DNA of 64,000 nt. Origin: Aphodosoma sp051870875 (GTDB lineage Bacteria > Bacteroidota > Bacteroidia > Bacteroidales > Paludibacteraceae). A program made the position numbers and the translations under genes. The stretch lies in assembly GCA_051870875.1 (NCBI GenBank), contig JBJECG010000074.1:5735-69734 (forward strand), read 5' to 3'. This document shows positions 45,084 to 52,769 of the stretch, piece by piece; the first letter of the stretch is position 1, and each line of letters starts with the position of its first letter. The notes beneath the pieces are model-generated. The model was given only the letters and a program-made list of their open reading frames with translations. It was not told the DNA's origin and made no database searches.

Positions 45084-46145
45084 ATGAAAAAAGTTTTTTT
45101 GTCAATCATGACATTGACGCTCGCCCTTGGCTTAGTGTCTTGCGGCGGCAAGACAGACAACGGAAGCCGTAAAGCCCAGGAACTGTCCGGTGCAGGAGCG
45201 ACATTTCCCCAACCGTTCTACAATGTGGCCATAGATCAGTTTGCCGGGAAACACGGCGACATCGTTGCATACGGCGGTATCGGGTCGGGCGGAGGAATCC
45301 GCAACCTGCGCGACAAGATAGTGGATTTTGCCGGCAGCGATGCATTTCTCTCCGACAATGAGATGGCGGACATGGATGCCGTAATCCATATTCCCACTTG
45401 TATGGGAGCCGTGGTTCTGGCGTATAATATCGACAATGTGGACAAGCTGAATCTTTCAGGCGAACTTATAGCGGATATTTTTGCAGGGAAAATAACCAGA
45501 TGGAATGACTCCCGGCTTGAAGAGCTCAACCCCGGGACAGAACTTCCCGACGCATCCATCATGCCGGTCTACCGTTCGGACGGGTCGGGCACAACATTCG
45601 TATTCACCGATTACCTGACAAAATCCAGCAAGATGTGGGCAACAGAATACGGATCCGGCAAATCAGTCAACTTTCCTGCAGGGCAGGCGGCGAAGGGCAA
45701 TGCCGGAGTGGCAAACGTGATTTCCCAAACCCGTAACTCCATCGGATATGTAGGATCGGAATATGCCTTCGCCCAAAAAATACCGTACGCCAGAATCCGG
45801 AATCCGCGTGGTGAGCTTATAGATCCTTCACCTGCATCAATTTCGGCAGCAGCCTCGGGCGACATTCCATCCGACACCCGCGCATCGATAACCAATGCCG
45901 ACGCTGCCGGGGCGTACCCCATCGCCACTTTCACGTGGATGATAATCTACAAAGAACAGAACTATTCGAACCGCAGCAAAGAGCAGGCAGCCGCAACCCT
46001 TGATTTTATACGATACATACTCTCGGACGAGGCACAGGACATCACGTCGGAAATCCATTACGCGCCACTTCCAGCCAAAGTGAAAGCGTTGGGCATGAAA
46101 AACCTGAAAAGCGTGACTTACGACGGTGCGGCAATCCTGCAATGA
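45084..46145 (+). CDS. pstS: Phosphate ABC transporter substrate-binding lipoprotein PstS
   Basis: A 353-residue periplasmic phosphate-binding lipoprotein. The signal peptide ends with lipobox LGLVSC, with Cys as the lipidated residue. The PstS fold is shown by LSGAGATFPQPFYNVAIDQF, IGSGGGIRNLRDKIVDFAGSD, MPVYRSDGSGTTFVFTDYL and NAGVANVISQTRNSIGYVGSEY, which line the phosphate site. It is the first component of the pstSCAB transporter encoded by the next genes and follows the porin by 121 bases without a clear promoter, consistent with one transcript. Confidence 0.95.
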   Translation: MKKVFLSIMTLTLALGLVSCGGKTDNGSRKAQELSGAGATFPQPFYNVAIDQFAGKHGDIVAYGGIGSGGGIRNLRDKIVDFAGSDAFLSDNEMADMDAVIHIPTCMGAVVLAYNIDNVDKLNLSGELIADIFAGKITRWNDSRLEELNPGTELPDASIMPVYRSDGSGTTFVFTDYLTKSSKMWATEYGSGKSVNFPAGQAAKGNAGVANVISQTRNSIGYVGSEYAFAQKIPYARIRNPRGELIDPSPASISAAASGDIPSDTRASITNADAAGAYPIATFTWMIIYKEQNYSNRSKEQAAATLDFIRYILSDEAQDITSEIHYAPLPAKVKALGMKNLKSVTYDGAAILQ

Positions 46146-46167
46146 CCGGAAAACGACCAAAAGCTTT

Positions 46168-47025
46168 ATGAACGACAAATTATATTCAGTCATATTGTTG
46201 CTGGCCGCGCTGATTGTGCCGACGGTGTGCGGGGGCATTGTCTATGCCCTCGTCACCGACGCATACGGCGCGTTCGAACATTTCGGATTCTTCAGGTTTC
46301 TCTCCTCCTCGGAATGGAGCTATACAGCAGGAGAGGAACGGTACGGTGCGCTGCCTTTCATCACAGGCACACTCATGACCACACTGCTGGCATTGCTGTT
46401 CTGCATACCGTTTTCGCTCCCGGTGGCCCTGTTTACAGGAGAGTACTTCAAAGGTTCGCGAGTGGCGGCTGTGCTGGGGACCATAACCGACCTGCTGGCG
46501 GGAATACCATCGATCATATACGGTCTGTGGGGGTTCTTCACGTTGCGGCCGGTCATAATGGACATCGGGCTGTCGGCCCAAGGTTCCGGCATACTCACCG
46601 CTTCATCGGTATTGGCGATAATGATTGTCCCATATGCAGCATCGCTGAGTGCGGAATTCATAAAAATGACGCCAAACGACATGAAAGAAAGTGCATACAG
46701 TCTCGGAGCCACCCGAGCCGAGGTAATCCGCCATATAATATTTCCGGTGGCAGGACCCGGTATATTTTCCTCGTATCTCCTGGCGGCAGGGCGTGCCCTG
46801 GGTGAGACAATGACTGTAACAATGCTGATAGGAAACACCAACAAGATGCCGTCTTCGATCACCTCCACCGGCAACTCCATGGCATCCATCATAGCCAACC
46901 AGTTCGGCGAGGCAGACGGACTACGCCTTTCTTCACTCATAGCCATAGGACTGATACTGTTCCTGATTACAGCCGTCATAAATATGGCAGGCAAATTACT
47001 GATCAAACGCGCAAGAATACTATGA
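46168..47025 (+). CDS. pstC: Phosphate ABC transporter permease PstC
   Basis: An inner-membrane permease of about 285 residues with six hydrophobic segments. The EAA loop, which contacts PstB, reads KESAYSLGATRAEVIRHIIFP. The PstC-like FLLSS-type region near the N-terminus is FGFFRFLSSSEWSYTAGEERYGALPFITGT. The ATG at 46168 lies 22 bases past pstS and gives a normal N-terminal membrane segment; the longer frame overlaps pstS. The stop overlaps the next start by four bases (ATGA). Confidence 0.93.
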   Translation: MNDKLYSVILLLAALIVPTVCGGIVYALVTDAYGAFEHFGFFRFLSSSEWSYTAGEERYGALPFITGTLMTTLLALLFCIPFSLPVALFTGEYFKGSRVAAVLGTITDLLAGIPSIIYGLWGFFTLRPVIMDIGLSAQGSGILTASSVLAIMIVPYAASLSAEFIKMTPNDMKESAYSLGATRAEVIRHIIFPVAGPGIFSSYLLAAGRALGETMTVTMLIGNTNKMPSSITSTGNSMASIIANQFGEADGLRLSSLIAIGLILFLITAVINMAGKLLIKRARIL

Positions 47026-47888
47026 CACATACAACTATCAGACACCGTCAGGCAAAAGACAGGCTGATGCTATACGGGACATGCACGCTTGCCCTGCTTA
47101 CTGCCGTACCGCTGCTCGCCATTCTGGGAGAAGTGGTATTGCGCGGATGCGGACAACTGTCCTGGACATTCTTTACCGAGCCGACACCGACAGCCTACAA
47201 GGCAATGAAAGCCATTGAGGCCGGCGAACCCGTACCTGGAGGCATTGCCAACGGCATTGTCGGCACAATCATAATGCTCGGCATGGCATCCCTGTCCGCA
47301 ATACCTGCCGGTATTCTCTGCGGAGCCTTTCTGGCAGAAAACCCCAAAAGCCGTTTTGCCAGGAGTGTAAGCTATCTCACAGACTTGCTGCAAGGCACAC
47401 CGTCAATAATCATCGGCATAGTCACATACATCTGGATAGTGGTACCAATGAAAGGCTATTCGGCCATTGCCGGCAGCACAGCCCTCTTCATAATAATGCT
47501 ACCCCTCATAATACGCTCTACGGAAGAGACGTTGAAAATTCAGTCCGCCTCACTGAAAGAGGCTGGAATGGCTCTTGGCGGCAGCAAGGCACGTGTAATG
47601 CTGCGTGTCCAGCTTCCGGCAGCTTCCGGGGGAATCTTTACCGGAGTGCTACTGGCAATATCGCGCGTGGCAGGCGAAACAGCTCCGCTGATGTTCACAG
47701 CCCTGGGCTGCCCGCTAATACGCTTCTCAGCAGACAGCCCCATATCGGCAGTACCTCTGCTGATCTGGGAGTTCTTCAACGACCCGAACCTGCAGAATCT
47801 GATATGGGGCGCATCCCTATTCCTGCTGCTGTTTGTACTTGCACTAAATCTCACATCAAAATTCATTGCAGAAAAATGGAAACAATGA
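47022..47888 (+). CDS. pstA: Phosphate ABC transporter permease PstA
   Basis: A 288-residue inner-membrane protein with six membrane segments that pairs with PstC to form the phosphate channel. It shows the PstA segment LSWTFFTEPTP, a typical FLxENPKSRFARSVSYLTD stretch, TPSIIIGIVTYI, and the EAA loop KEAGMALGGSKARVMLRVQL. The start is translationally coupled to pstC by an ATGA overlap. Its own stop codon overlaps the candidate pstB start in the same way. Confidence 0.93.
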   Translation: MTHTTIRHRQAKDRLMLYGTCTLALLTAVPLLAILGEVVLRGCGQLSWTFFTEPTPTAYKAMKAIEAGEPVPGGIANGIVGTIIMLGMASLSAIPAGILCGAFLAENPKSRFARSVSYLTDLLQGTPSIIIGIVTYIWIVVPMKGYSAIAGSTALFIIMLPLIIRSTEETLKIQSASLKEAGMALGGSKARVMLRVQLPAASGGIFTGVLLAISRVAGETAPLMFTALGCPLIRFSADSPISAVPLLIWEFFNDPNLQNLIWGASLFLLLFVLALNLTSKFIAEKWKQ

Positions 47889-48643
47889 CACCAATACTCG
47901 AATTCCAAAACACTTGCGTATCATACGCCAAGCAGACATTGGCGGTAAAATATGTATCGGCAACCATAAACCGGAATACAATCACAGCCATCATGGGACC
48001 GTCGGGCTGCGGAAAATCCACACTTCTACGGGCAGTCAACCTGATGCACAGCCTTTATCCGAACATCCGTGTTGACGGCAACATACTGCTCAACGGCGAA
48101 AATATCTTCTCAAAAGAGCCTATAGACATACGCCGCCAGATAGGGATGGTTTTCCAACGCCCCACCCCATTTCCCACCATGAGCATCTACGACAATGTGC
48201 TGGCCGGACTGAAATTGAACGGCATCCGCCTTCCGAAATCAGAACGAGATGCCACAGTAGAACGTTGCCTGAAAAGCGTGGCTCTGTGGGACGAGGTAAA
48301 AAGCGTACTGAACAAAAAGGGGACTTTCCTTTCAGGCGGACAACAGCAACGCCTGTGCATAGCACGTGCCCTGACAATGAAGCCCAAAATACTGCTGATG
48401 GACGAGCCAACCTCCGCCCTCGACCCAATAGCCACAAGACATATAGAAAATCTGTTGCTGGAATTGCAGAATGAAGTCACCATACTGATAGTGACACACA
48501 ACATGGGTCAGGCCAAACGCATATCCTCCCACTCAATGTTCATGTATCTGGGCGAACTTGTAGAGTATGGGGATACGGCAACAATGTTCTCTTCTCCGGC
48601 CGACGAACGAACAAAGGCATACCTGACAGGCAAAATGGGGTGA
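47885..48643 (+). CDS. pstB: Phosphate ABC transporter ATPase PstB
   Basis: The cytoplasmic ATPase of the transporter, about 252 residues. Walker A is MGPSGCGKST, the Q-loop region is GMVFQRPTPFP, the ABC signature is LSGGQQQRLCIARAL, and Walker B is ILLMDEPTSALD. The H-loop is IVTHNM. The ATG at 47885 overlaps the pstA stop as ATGA; an ATG at 47876 adding three residues is equally acceptable. No phoU follows, unlike many pst operons: the next gene, panD, is on the opposite strand beyond a strong terminator. Confidence 0.95.
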   Translation: MTPILEFQNTCVSYAKQTLAVKYVSATINRNTITAIMGPSGCGKSTLLRAVNLMHSLYPNIRVDGNILLNGENIFSKEPIDIRRQIGMVFQRPTPFPTMSIYDNVLAGLKLNGIRLPKSERDATVERCLKSVALWDEVKSVLNKKGTFLSGGQQQRLCIARALTMKPKILLMDEPTSALDPIATRHIENLLLELQNEVTILIVTHNMGQAKRISSHSMFMYLGELVEYGDTATMFSSPADERTKAYLTGKMG

Positions 48644-48694
48644 TATACAATGCGGCGGCCATGGCACGATTCAGAGCATCGTACAATAAAAACC

Positions 48695-48735
48695 GAGCGT
48701 AACGGACATTGTTATGATAAATGTCCGTTACGCTC
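48695..48735. terminator. Bidirectional terminator between pstB and panD
   Basis: A 16-bp perfect stem GAGCGTAACGGACATT / AATGTCCGTTACGCTC with a 9-base loop separates convergent genes and can serve both strands. Confidence 0.75.
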
Positions 48736-48754
48736 AGTATATTTACAAGCCTCC

Positions 48755-49108
48755 TTACCTGACCAACCGGTTTGCAGCTGTGTCCGGAAATATCACGGAA
48801 GGGCGGAATCTACGAGCCTCGTCCTGCTCCATCCACGTATAAGCCATGATGATCACCACATCGCCTACAGCGACAAGGTGTGCAGCCGCACCGTTGAGGC
48901 AGATGACACCGGATCCGCGCTCACCGGCTATAACATAGGTTTCCAGACGGTTGCCGTTGTTGTTGTCAACCACTTGCACACGTTCGCCGGCTATGATGCC
49001 GGCCGCATCCATCAAATCTTCGTCGATAGTGATACTGCCTATGTAATCCAGGTTAGCCTCGGTAACCGTCACACGGTGTATTTTGCTTTTCAGAATATTT
49101 ACGTACAC
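48755..49108 (-). CDS. panD: Aspartate 1-decarboxylase
   Basis: A pyruvoyl enzyme of 117 residues that converts L-aspartate to beta-alanine for pantothenate. The self-cleavage site Gly24-Ser25 is present in DYIGSITID. Catalytic Lys9 and Arg54-region residues (KSKIHRVTVTEA; GNRLETYVIAG) are in the usual positions, as is Tyr58. GERGSGVICLNGAAAHLV precedes the last strands. It is 31 bases downstream of panC in an evident panC-panD operon; panB is not in the window. Confidence 0.97.
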   Translation of the reverse strand: MYVNILKSKIHRVTVTEANLDYIGSITIDEDLMDAAGIIAGERVQVVDNNNGNRLETYVIAGERGSGVICLNGAAAHLVAVGDVVIIMAYTWMEQDEARRFRPSVIFPDTAANRLVR

Positions 49109-49139
49109 GACAAAAAGCCAATATTACAAGGTTAACACA

Positions 49140-49991
49140 TCATTTATAACGTATATTGTCGATGAGACGGACTCCACAGCAACGTACGGTGATACAGCCG
49201 ACAACATGTTCGGCATCGTCCCAGTACCTGACAGACTGCAATGTATCGGCATCCACAATATCGAAATACTCCACATCCAGACCTTCGTGCCGGTTGACTG
49301 CTGCCACAACCGCATCATGGACTTCACTGACGGTTGTCATATTGTAGAATGTGGTGCTTTCATGAAGCACGGCATAGATATTGGCGGCCAGATTGCGCTG
49401 CCCTTCGGTAAGAAGGGCGTTTCGGCTCGAACGGGCCAGGCCGTTATCCTGGCGGACGATCGGACAACCGATTATTTCAACATCGAAGTTCATCACTTCC
49501 ACCATGCGACGGATGATGGCCAACTGCTGGAAATCTTTCTCGCCGAAATAGGCACGGTCAGGACGGACAAGGCGGAAAAGCTTGCTCACCACCTGTACCA
49601 CACCGTTGAAATGTCCGGGACGGAACTTGCCTTCCATCACCTTGTCGAGACCACCGAAATCGAATTGGAAAGTACCGTCCATCTCATCAGGAGAATACAT
49701 CTCATCTGCATCGGGAGCGAAAACAGCCTTGCAGCCTACACTTTCAAGAAGTGCGGCATCGGCATCCAAAGTACGCGGATATTTGGCAAAGTCGTTCTTG
49801 TCATTGAACTGCGTAGGATTGACAAACACACTTACAACAGCGACATCATTGCCTGCCACAGCACGACGCACCAAAGCCAGATGCCCTTCATGCAAAGCCC
49901 CCATAGTGGGTACAAAGCCTATTGTCCTGCCACTATTTTTCTGATTTTCAACAAACTGAGTCAGTCTGTCGATACTTTTTATTAGTTCCAT
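49140..49991 (-). CDS. panC: Pantothenate synthetase
   Basis: A cytoplasmic enzyme of 283 residues that ligates pantoate and beta-alanine with ATP, the step after PanD. Signatures are GFVPTMGALHEGHLALVRRA (the HxGH nucleotide-binding motif), VVSVFVNPTQFNDKNDFAKYPR, GHFNGVVQVVSKLF and AYFGEKDFQQLAIIRRMV. The end contains NGLARSSRNALLTEGQR, also typical. It has a consensus promoter about 50 bases upstream and lies divergently from the DUF4465 gene. Confidence 0.97.
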   Translation of the reverse strand: MELIKSIDRLTQFVENQKNSGRTIGFVPTMGALHEGHLALVRRAVAGNDVAVVSVFVNPTQFNDKNDFAKYPRTLDADAALLESVGCKAVFAPDADEMYSPDEMDGTFQFDFGGLDKVMEGKFRPGHFNGVVQVVSKLFRLVRPDRAYFGEKDFQQLAIIRRMVEVMNFDVEIIGCPIVRQDNGLARSSRNALLTEGQRNLAANIYAVLHESTTFYNMTTVSEVHDAVVAAVNRHEGLDVEYFDIVDADTLQSVRYWDDAEHVVGCITVRCCGVRLIDNIRYK

Positions 49992-50037
49992 CTTATGATT
50001 TTTCCGGTTCCATAGCAGAAACCCCGTAAAAACGGCG

Positions 50038-50068
50038 CAAATTTACTGCTTTTTCACCGATAAAACAA
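50038..50068 (-). promoter_or_regulatory. Promoter of panC-panD
   Basis: On the minus strand TTG, 20-base spacer, TAAATTTG. Start predicted near 50031, with a leader of about 40 bases. Confidence 0.65.
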
Positions 50069-50169
50069 AGAGTAAATGTCTGAATTTGCTATGAAGCTGC
50101 ATTTACATGTCCGGAAATGCCATAATGACCGTTTTGACCAAGCCATGTGTAAATCAACTGAATTTTTAG

Positions 50170-50177
50170 TAACTTTG
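50170..50177 (+). promoter_or_regulatory. -7 element for the DUF4465 gene
   Basis: TAACTTTG fits TAnnTTTG, but no TTG is at the usual -33 distance, so the promoter is only partial; the leader would be about 34 bases. Confidence 0.45.
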
Positions 50178-50217
50178 CGCCCGCAAAACAACAATAACAA
50201 CCAAACATTACCACAGT

Positions 50218-50895
50218 ATGAAAAAACTATCATTTTTTGCTGCCGTCTTCACGGCACTGATTTTTGCAAGTTGTGAAAAGAAAGAGACTTACATCACTGC
50301 CGATTTTGAAGATGTAACGCTCAATGCGGAAGGTTACCTGAACGACCAGACCTTCACATCCGCCGGACTGACATTCACCAACGTGTATAACAAAGAATAC
50401 GGCTCATGGGACGGTTTTGCGGCATCGGCACAGACAAATACAAACAGTACAGGTTTCTCAAACCAGTACAGCGTAATTACAGGCAAAGCATTCTCCGGCA
50501 CACGGTTCGGTATAGCCTATCAGGGCATGGAAACACCTACGATAAACTGCGCGAACAGCGTGAAACTCCAGTCACTCCGCATTACCAACGGCACCTACCC
50601 TTACTTTTCAATGTTGAACGGGGATGCCTACTGTAAGAAATTTGCCGACGGCGACTGGTTCAAGGTAACAATCACCGGACTGGATGCGGACAAGAACGAA
50701 ACGGGCAAAGTGGAAGTATATCTTGCCGATTTCCGCAACGGGAAAAGCGAGATACTGAAAGAATGGCGTCTTGTAGACTTGAAAGCCTTGGGAGAGTGCA
50801 GTTCTGTGACATTCACATTTGACTCCACAGATGTGGGTGACTGGGGTGTAAACACACCGAAATACGCCTTCATCGATGACATCGTCTACGAATAA
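50218..50895 (+). CDS. DUF4465 domain lipoprotein
   Basis: A 225-residue exported protein with lipoprotein signal (MKKLSFFAAVFTALIFASC, Cys19 as the predicted lipid attachment). The rest is one DUF4465 beta-sandwich domain. It starts ITADFEDVTLNAEGYLND, with DGFAASAQTNTNSTGFSNQY, ITNGTYPYFSMLNGDAYCKKF and WRLVDLKALGECSSVTFTFDSTD in the family order. DUF4465 proteins occur in Bacteroidetes surface and polysaccharide-related proteins; the role is unknown. It stands alone, with its own partial promoter and a very strong downstream palindrome, so it is probably monocistronic. Confidence 0.88.
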   Translation: MKKLSFFAAVFTALIFASCEKKETYITADFEDVTLNAEGYLNDQTFTSAGLTFTNVYNKEYGSWDGFAASAQTNTNSTGFSNQYSVITGKAFSGTRFGIAYQGMETPTINCANSVKLQSLRITNGTYPYFSMLNGDAYCKKFADGDWFKVTITGLDADKNETGKVEVYLADFRNGKSEILKEWRLVDLKALGECSSVTFTFDSTDVGDWGVNTPKYAFIDDIVYE

Positions 50896-50933
50896 GCATA
50901 AAAAAGGGACATATAAAATTACACATATCCTCA

Positions 50934-50987
50934 AACCGGAAAGTCACGCCCGGAACCTGCGCAGGTTCCGGGCGTGACTTTCCGGTT
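50934..50987 (+). terminator. 54-bp perfect palindrome after the DUF4465 gene
   Basis: Two 27-base arms (left begins AACCGGAAAGTCACGCCCGG; right ends CCGGGCGTGACTTTCCGGTT) abut with no spacer, 39 bases after the stop. On RNA it folds into a long hairpin with a minimal loop. It is probably a terminator but is unusually long and exact. Confidence 0.65.
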
Positions 50988-51020
50988 ATATCAAATGCGT
51001 CACAATTGCATGTAATGCGC

Positions 51021-51033
51021 ATAAAAAGAAAAA
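51021..51033 (-). terminator. T-tract after the SRP RNA
   Basis: On the minus strand TTTTTCTTTTTAT directly follows the closing stem of the SRP RNA, which can itself act as the terminator hairpin. Confidence 0.6.
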
Positions 51034-51130
51034 GGGTAAGCTATCTACATCGCACCGCTACAACCTTCTACCCTTGCTGCGGTCAGGCCCTGGGGGAGTT
51101 CAAAGGGAGCTGGTCGTGTAGGACTTACCC
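51034..51130 (-). ncRNA. ffs: Signal recognition particle RNA (4.5S-like)
   Basis: A 97-base RNA closed by GGGTAAG / CTTACCC. Inside, the helix 8 symmetric loop has the invariant CAGG on the 5' side and AGCA on the 3' side (CCCCAGGGCCTGACCGCAGC). Between these, GC/GC closes a six-base loop, instead of the common GGAA tetraloop. GGTGCGATGTAG resembles the 3' side of E. coli 4.5S RNA. A consensus promoter places the transcription start at about 51130, exactly the first base of the closing stem. On the minus strand the RNA is followed by a T-rich run (51021-51033 on the plus strand). It binds Ffh for membrane protein targeting. Confidence 0.85.
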
Positions 51131-51135
51131 GACTG

Positions 51136-51165
51136 CAAAGATACTACTTTTCGGGGAAACGGCAA
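51136..51165 (-). promoter_or_regulatory. Promoter of the SRP RNA
   Basis: On the minus strand TTG, 19-base spacer, TATCTTTG. The -7 element ends six bases before the predicted RNA 5' end. Confidence 0.75.
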
Positions 51166-51250
51166 GTGTTTGCGACATTATTTTTCACGCATGATATTAT
51201 GCTGACAACAAGACGCTTGACAATAAGACGTGCATTTTTATGCACATGAA

Positions 51251-51290
51251 ATGCCGTTGAAACTCTGTCAGGACAAAATTTCAACGGCAT
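51251..51290 (-). terminator. Hairpin after the GH57 gene
   Basis: 12-bp perfect stem ATGCCGTTGAAA / TTTCAACGGCAT with a 16-base loop, about 26 bases past the stop codon; the T-tract is poor. Confidence 0.5.
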
Positions 51291-51316
51291 CATAAGATCA
51301 GAGGCGGCAACACTTG

Positions 51317-52639
51317 TCAGCTCTTTTTTGATACTGCCGTCTTTGCAGTTTTTGCAGTTTTGTTTTTCAATTCCGCACGCAGGCGGACAATTTCCTGCTC
51401 CTGATTGTATATCGTTTTCAGGAGAGAATTAAGCTCCTCGTTGTCGATATTTGACGGAAACAGGGCATTGACACGCTCTATATAGTCGCTGAGGATATTC
51501 ATGTAATTCATGAAAGCGTCGTATGGCGAGTCATACGGATTGTTTTTTATCTCTTTCTGACCGTCGGAATAGTGTTTTGTAGACATGAACGAGAAGTTTG
51601 CAGCATCCTGCAACGCCAGCCAGTCGAGTTTTATCATGATGTCGGAACAGAGGTTCACCCGCTCCGACAGAGCGTAAAGTTTGTTCAACGCCTCATTCTG
51701 CAACTCATTGCCACACCATGACGAGATGTCTTTTTCCTCATCGGCCCAAGAGATCGGGTAAATGACTGACAACGCATCCACCGCCCGCGATTCGGATGCC
51801 ACAACCGATGGTGTGCCGAATTCCAGGCCACTCTCCATAGCATAAAACGGCAGAGCCTTGAAAAACTCAAATATGCCAGACTGCCGTGTATTGAGCATAC
51901 CGAGAGCTTCGTATCCCATAAACAGATTGAATACGTCTTCTCCGGCAGGCGAACCGGCAATCCAGGAAACAAATTTTTCAGCAGTCAGGGGATATTCGTT
52001 CCATCCCCATTGGGAGAACCTGAAACTTATGTCATCGCTCAACTTGTTGTCGCGCACCATGACTTTGAGTTTAGGGCTGACAGTGCTGCCATATACGTAA
52101 TGAGGACTTTTCCAGCCCAATATGTGTTTTGCACCTTCGACAACAATGGTTTTATAACCGGCATCAAGAGCCGCAGCCGCTATGTCATCGTTATAGATAA
52201 GTGCCGTATTTGCCAATGTGACAGGGCGCATGCCAAACAATTCGGCAATCTTGTCGGAATGTGCGCAAAGCTGGGATCTGAACTCATCGGCATTGAAAAG
52301 CGATGCCAACGAATGGGCATACGGAGTTGCCAGAAACTCCGCACACCCGGTATCGGCCAACCGGCGGAAACTGTCAACGACATCGGGGGCATAACGTTCG
52401 AACTGCTCAAGAGCAAGCCCTGATATGACAAACGACACCCGGAACTTATTGTTGGAATTTCTGATTATATCGAGCAACACATTGTTGGCCTCAAGGTAAA
52501 CGGTATCGGCAAACTGACGGGTTGAAACCTCGTTGGCATAGTCGTCATAATAATAATGGTCATTGCCTATCTCAAAGAAACGATAGCGTTTCAGACTGGG
52601 ATGCTGATGGATACGGAAACAGAAATTTATAGTTTTCAT
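51317..52639 (-). CDS. Glycoside hydrolase family 57 protein
   Basis: A cytoplasmic GH57 protein of about 440 residues; the family contains alpha-amylases, branching enzymes and amylopullulanases acting on alpha-glucans. The N-terminal FCFRIHQHPSLKRYRFFEIG contains the family HQH motif, and LATPYAHSLASLF and VVEGAKHILG lie in the barrel. ALGMLNTRQSGIFEFFKALP and SDGQKEIKNNPYDSPYDAFM are late conserved segments. The tail is alanine/lysine-rich with a heptad-like helix. The ATG at 52639 starts right at the domain; the longer frame overlaps the upstream gene. It clusters with GT4 and GH133 genes. Confidence 0.87.
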   Translation of the reverse strand: MKTINFCFRIHQHPSLKRYRFFEIGNDHYYYDDYANEVSTRQFADTVYLEANNVLLDIIRNSNNKFRVSFVISGLALEQFERYAPDVVDSFRRLADTGCAEFLATPYAHSLASLFNADEFRSQLCAHSDKIAELFGMRPVTLANTALIYNDDIAAAALDAGYKTIVVEGAKHILGWKSPHYVYGSTVSPKLKVMVRDNKLSDDISFRFSQWGWNEYPLTAEKFVSWIAGSPAGEDVFNLFMGYEALGMLNTRQSGIFEFFKALPFYAMESGLEFGTPSVVASESRAVDALSVIYPISWADEEKDISSWCGNELQNEALNKLYALSERVNLCSDIMIKLDWLALQDAANFSFMSTKHYSDGQKEIKNNPYDSPYDAFMNYMNILSDYIERVNALFPSNIDNEELNSLLKTIYNQEQEIVRLRAELKNKTAKTAKTAVSKKS

Positions 52640-52769
52640 ACTTAATTTATTTTTGGTTGAACAATGCTCTCCTTCACTGTATGAGCAGCGACACACTGTC
52701 TTATATAAGCAACCCGCAAGCAACAGGCCATGGATTTTATGACACCACAGATTGCCGGCTGCAATGAAT

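Noticed and set aside
49083..49985. A 300-codon plus-strand frame opposite panC
   Set aside because: panC is unambiguous, so the plus-strand frame is a shadow.
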